Shown here one piece after another: positions 61,128 through 64,000 of a stretch of DNA of 64,000 nt. The notes beneath the pieces are model-generated. The model was given only the letters and a program-made list of their open reading frames with translations, was not told where the DNA came from and did no database searches. Source of the DNA: JAEXZL01 sp049943125 (GTDB taxonomy: Bacteria > Bacillota > Clostridia > Clostridiales > Clostridiaceae); contig NZ_CP188040.1 in assembly GCF_049943125.1 (NCBI RefSeq), positions 248,001 through 312,000 of the forward strand, written 5' to 3'. Position numbers and translations under genes: made by a program. Every line of letters starts with the position of its first letter. Within the stretch, counting starts at the first letter, position 1.

Positions 61128-61155
61128 TAAAATTATAATTATTCTATTTGGATTT

Positions 61156-62103
61156 TTATAATGCTTTATACTCATTAATCATGTTAGTTACAGACTCCAT
61201 CAATTTATCCATTATTCCCAAGGAGCTCAAAGAGTAGCTGTGGGCAATTATTATATCAACCGCAGCCGGTATGTTGTATTCTCCTTTATAGCTTTCTATT
61301 TGGGCTTTAATAGAATCTATAATTTCATTCACCCTATCACTATCTATATCTAAATAAATAAGAGCAAATTCATCTCCTCCTATTCTAAAAAGCATACCCT
61401 CTTCTCCAGAATAGCTTTTAAGAAATTCAGCGGTGTTTTTGATAATATTATTACCCTTATGGAGCCCTAGGTTATTATTGCTGCTTTTCATCCCTGTAAG
61501 CTCACATATGATTAAGGCTATTCTAGAATTCTTATCCTTATGAAGCCTTTCAAACCACCACTGAAAATACTGCCTATTATATACTCCTGTAAGAGCATCG
61601 TAGTTATCCTTATAGGTAATAATCTCCTCCAGGTTCTTTCTCCAGGAGATATCACTTAAACACCCCGTAAGAGCTATGAGCTTATTATTCTTGTACACAG
61701 GGGATATATCATCCTCTGTCCATATGTAATCTCCCTTGGAATTTTTATATCTTAATATGCTGGGCTTAGTAAAATCTATATCACCTACTATGTTTTTTTC
61801 TAGCCTCCACAAGTCCTCAGGATGTACAGCTTCTAAAAGGTATGAAAAATTCTTATATATCATATCTCTGTTCCAGCCTAATACCTTTTCTATCGCAGGT
61901 GAAAGATAGAGAAATCTTTTTTCTTCTAGATCATAGTAATAACATACAGATTTTCTACCCTCTAATATTGATTTATAAATAAATTTATTCTCCTTCTCCA
62001 TCCTACAGCGCTCTTTGTATATATAAATAGTTATTAAGTATATTATACCTGCTATAGAAATCCCCAATAAAATACCAATTAAGACCCCAATATATTTCCC
62101 CAT
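61156..62103 (-). CDS. PAS-GGDEF protein, possibly atypical diguanylate cyclase
   Basis: A 315-residue protein with an N-terminal transmembrane segment (about residues 5-29), a PAS domain (about 42-160, with LSPAIEKVLGW) and a GGDEF domain. The GGDEF signature is intact (RIGGDEFAL, residues 242-246). The usual metal/substrate segment DxDxFKxINDxxGHxxGD, however, reads ELTGMKSSNNNLGLHKGN (Glu201), with the first Asp changed to Glu and GD to GN. Activity may be changed or lost. A terminator follows. Confidence 0.85.
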   Translation of the reverse strand: MGKYIGVLIGILLGISIAGIIYLITIYIYKERCRMEKENKFIYKSILEGRKSVCYYYDLEEKRFLYLSPAIEKVLGWNRDMIYKNFSYLLEAVHPEDLWRLEKNIVGDIDFTKPSILRYKNSKGDYIWTEDDISPVYKNNKLIALTGCLSDISWRKNLEEIITYKDNYDALTGVYNRQYFQWWFERLHKDKNSRIALIICELTGMKSSNNNLGLHKGNNIIKNTAEFLKSYSGEEGMLFRIGGDEFALIYLDIDSDRVNEIIDSIKAQIESYKGEYNIPAAVDIIIAHSYSLSSLGIMDKLMESVTNMINEYKAL

Positions 62104-62212
62104 ATCTTTATACTCTACAACTCCCCTTTTAATAAATTTAACTAATTATAATTATCGGTTAATTTTTCCATACATTGTAATACTTTTAATATTCCAATTA
62201 TTATATTTTATC

Positions 62213-62254
62213 ACAAAAATAGGTTGGTAAACTATAAAAGTTTGCCAACCTATT
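62213..62254 (-). terminator. Terminator after galK
   Basis: AATAGGTTGG (62218-62227) pairs with CCAACCTATT (62245-62254), with AAACT/AGTTT inside. On the minus strand T residues follow. Confidence 0.85.
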
Positions 62255-62259
62255 CCCTT

Positions 62260-63429
62260 TTACTTAAGACTTATTTCTTCTGTACCCTCACCGATACCAC
62301 TGAAATAAAAATCTGCCTTAAGTCCTGTCCTATTTAAATAACCTTTTTTAACTGAATCCATAAAGGAATCAATCTCCTTCTTATCTACAAGAGCTATGGC
62401 ACAACCACCAAAGCCAGCTCCCGTCATTCTAGCACCTATACAGCCTGGTGCCTTTAAAGCCTCCGAAACTATAGAATCCAATGCTTCCCCAGTTACTTCA
62501 TATAGATCTCTTAGGGAATTGTGCGAAGCTGTCAAAAGCTCACCAAAGCTATGGATATCTCCGCTATTAAGAGCTTCAATAGCTTTCTTGACTCTGTGAT
62601 TTTCATATACCGCATGCTCAGCTCTCTTTGAAATGTTATCCTTAGTTAGCTTATCCTTAGCCTCTTCAAATTCCTCTGGGGTTAATTGACAGAGGCTAGT
62701 AATATCCTTATATTTCTTTAAAGCCTCTAGAGCTTCATCACATTCCGTTCTTCTCTCATTGTACTTTGATTCATTTAAGGCTCTTCTTTTATTGGTGTTC
62801 ATGATTACCAAAGTATAACCCTTTAAATCCGCTGATACATAATCATAATTTAGAGTATCACAGTCCAGTAGAATGGCTCTATCCTTTTTTCCCATTCCTA
62901 TAGCGAACTGATCCATTATCCCACAGTTAACTCCTACATATTCATTTTCTGCTTTTTGGCATAATTTTACCAGGTCAACCCTAGGAAGGCTTCCATTATT
63001 AAACAGCTTCTCAACCATTACCGCTGTTAATAGTTCTAAGGATGCTGAAGAGGATAATCCTGCTCCATTAGGTATATTTCCTGAAACTAAGATATCCATA
63101 CCACCAACAGAATATCCCTGATCGTGCATAATTTTTATTACACCCTTAGGATAGTTAGCCCAATCGTCTTCTTTTCTATATTGTAAATCATCTAAGGTGG
63201 TAGTTACCCGAAGATCAAAATCAGTGGAGGCTAGGTTCACTACCTTATCTTCTCTTGCTCTCACTACGCCAAAGGTACCAAACTCTAAAGCACAGGGAAA
63301 AACATAGCCACCGTTGTAATCAATATGCTCCCCTATAAGATTAATTCTTCCTGGAGAATGAAAAAGCCTAATATCCCCCTCGGCTCCATAAAGGGTTTTA
63401 AAACTCTCTAATACCTTCTTCCCTTCCAT
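62260..63429 (-). CDS. galK: Galactokinase
   Basis: A 389-residue GHMP kinase that phosphorylates galactose at C1 in the Leloir pathway. The galactokinase signature GRINLIGEHIDYNGGYVFP lies near residue 28 (core NLIGEHIDYNGG). The GHMP ATP motif GAGLSSSASLE is near 120, and MTGAGFGGCAIAL is near the C-terminus. AAGGAG is 8 bases before the ATG. It is downstream of galT in the same direction. Confidence 0.97.
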   Translation of the reverse strand: MEGKKVLESFKTLYGAEGDIRLFHSPGRINLIGEHIDYNGGYVFPCALEFGTFGVVRAREDKVVNLASTDFDLRVTTTLDDLQYRKEDDWANYPKGVIKIMHDQGYSVGGMDILVSGNIPNGAGLSSSASLELLTAVMVEKLFNNGSLPRVDLVKLCQKAENEYVGVNCGIMDQFAIGMGKKDRAILLDCDTLNYDYVSADLKGYTLVIMNTNKRRALNESKYNERRTECDEALEALKKYKDITSLCQLTPEEFEEAKDKLTKDNISKRAEHAVYENHRVKKAIEALNSGDIHSFGELLTASHNSLRDLYEVTGEALDSIVSEALKAPGCIGARMTGAGFGGCAIALVDKKEIDSFMDSVKKGYLNRTGLKADFYFSGIGEGTEEISLK

Positions 63430-63444
63430 AATGTAGTCTCCTTA

Positions 63445-64000
63445 TTATTTATTTTTATTTAGATATCTTTTATAGGCTTCTCTAAGCTCCATAGCTGTAT
63501 CCTCCACAGAAGCTGGATTGCAGGCTGCCCAGGCACCCATTTCTGAGGAAGCATAATACTTAATCTTTTCCTTAGACCTTAAAGGTGGATAAAACTCCAC
63601 ATGGAAGTGATAATAATCCTCATGGCCTTCATATTCAGGAGAATTAACAGGACCCTGGTGTATATTCATCATATAAGGGAAGGGTTTATCGAATAATGAA
63701 TCAAAGGTTCCCGTTACAGCCTGTAGAATCTCAGCAAAGCTGTCCTTCTCTCTGCTGCTAAAATCGATTATCTTATTTCTATGCTGCTTGCTAGTAATAA
63801 ATATTCCATAAGGATAGTCAGTGAAATAAGGAAGATATGCCATAAAATCCTCATTTTCCATTATTATTCTTTCCTTAAAGCTTTCCTCCTCCTTATTCAT
63901 CCTGCATATCAGACACTGACAGTTAGCTTTATAAAAATCTCTGCTGGAATTGAGCTCTGTTTGAAGCTTTAAAGGCATCTTTGAATAACCATAAATCTGC
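63445..64000 (-). CDS. galT: Galactose-1-phosphate uridylyltransferase, N-terminus beyond window
   Basis: The frame is open through the right end, so only the C-terminal 184 or so residues are visible, ending LNKNK. Visible family features are the QGPVNS and YYHFHVEFYPPLR region (catalytic-half histidines) and the preceding NCQCLICRM. The internal ATG at 63978 is not a start. The enzyme exchanges UDP between glucose 1-phosphate and galactose 1-phosphate. It is 15 bases upstream of galK, forming a gal operon. Confidence 0.88.
   Translation of the reverse strand, partial: QIYGYSKMPLKLQTELNSSRDFYKANCQCLICRMNKEEESFKERIIMENEDFMAYLPYFTDYPYGIFITSKQHRNKIIDFSSREKDSFAEILQAVTGTFDSLFDKPFPYMMNIHQGPVNSPEYEGHEDYYHFHVEFYPPLRSKEKIKYYASSEMGAWAACNPASVEDTAMELREAYKRYLNKNK

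Noticed and set aside
63445..63978. Complete small gene starting at the ATG at 63978
   Set aside because: The frame stays open to the window edge and the product is the C-terminal part of GalT, so the ATG is internal.
1..64000. CRISPR array, prophage, insertion sequence, tRNA or rRNA
   Set aside because: I looked for regularly spaced repeats near the Card1-like gene and for transposase, integrase, tRNA and rRNA signatures throughout; none were seen.

Overview
The window looks like chromosomal DNA of a low-GC, endospore-forming anaerobe of the class Clostridia. The reasons are an A/T-rich composition, strong AGGAGG ribosome binding sites with some TTG and GTG starts, the spoVAC-spoVAD-spoVAE sporulation genes, a split glycine decarboxylase (gcvPA/gcvPB) under a tandem glycine riboswitch, a pyrBI-type pyrimidine operon with a PyrK subunit, and a glmS ribozyme. 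No rRNA, tRNA, CRISPR array, prophage or insertion sequence was found. Many starts were moved from the longest possible ORF to the start codon that fits the visible Shine-Dalgarno sequence.

Layout. 1-5.8 kb: glycine cleavage operon gcvT-gcvH-gcvPA-gcvPB-lpd (minus strand) behind a promoter, a tandem glycine riboswitch and a terminator whose stem reuses the aptamer-2 P1 strand. 5.8-7.0 kb: an orphan CARF plus PD-(D/E)XK (DUF1887, Card1-like) protein. 7.2-9.0 kb: spoVA genes. 9.05-9.27 kb: an apparently free-standing small RNA unit (promoter, three hairpins, terminator, no ORF). 9.3-13.1 kb: two ATP-cone-only mini-proteins, a Nudix hydrolase, three small membrane/envelope proteins and an OmpR-like regulator with a degenerate receiver. 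13.3-15.6 kb: an amino-acid ABC transporter whose promoter carries tandem ARG boxes with the classic 3-bp gap. 15.9-26.3 kb: CNNM/CorC protein, DEAD-box helicase, MASE3-like histidine kinase, ornithine-racemase-like enzyme, membrane-anchored metallopeptidase with repeats, K+ channel and a DUF1611 protein. 26.4-32.6 kb: pyrB-I-C-F-K-D-E with a PyrR-type attenuator, plus a 47-codon gene just upstream. 32.8-35.1 kb: a second amino-acid ABC transporter. 35.3-45.1 kb: chemotaxis receptor, an ArfA/BrfA-like ribosome-rescue gene, a copper-type fusion membrane protein, a two-subunit ABC exporter and a two-component system. 45.3-47.1 kb: GNAT acetyltransferase and a divergent HxlR regulator/ureohydrolase pair. 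47.1-56.6 kb: a LacI-controlled sugar locus with ABC importer, three esterase/deacetylase genes, a PfkB kinase and a sucrose-phosphorylase-family enzyme. 56.7-58.6 kb: a DUF3237 gene, a GC-richer alpha/beta hydrolase between two direct repeats, and a 53-codon gene. 58.8-64 kb: glmS with its ribozyme, a PAS-GGDEF protein, galK and the 3' part of galT.

How the parts fit together. Several units carry readable RNA-level control: glycine riboswitch, PyrR attenuator, glmS ribozyme, and a terminator hairpin inside the coding sequence of the ArfA/BrfA-like gene. The last should produce stop-less mRNA, the hallmark of a rescue factor that appears only when trans-translation fails. The sugar locus combines uptake, de-acylation and phosphorolysis, which points to an O-acylated sucrose-like substrate. 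The candidates I find most worth following up are the ArfA/BrfA-like gene, the 9.1-kb small RNA, the acyl-sugar locus, the orphan Card1-like nuclease, and the hydrolase cassette bounded by direct repeats.
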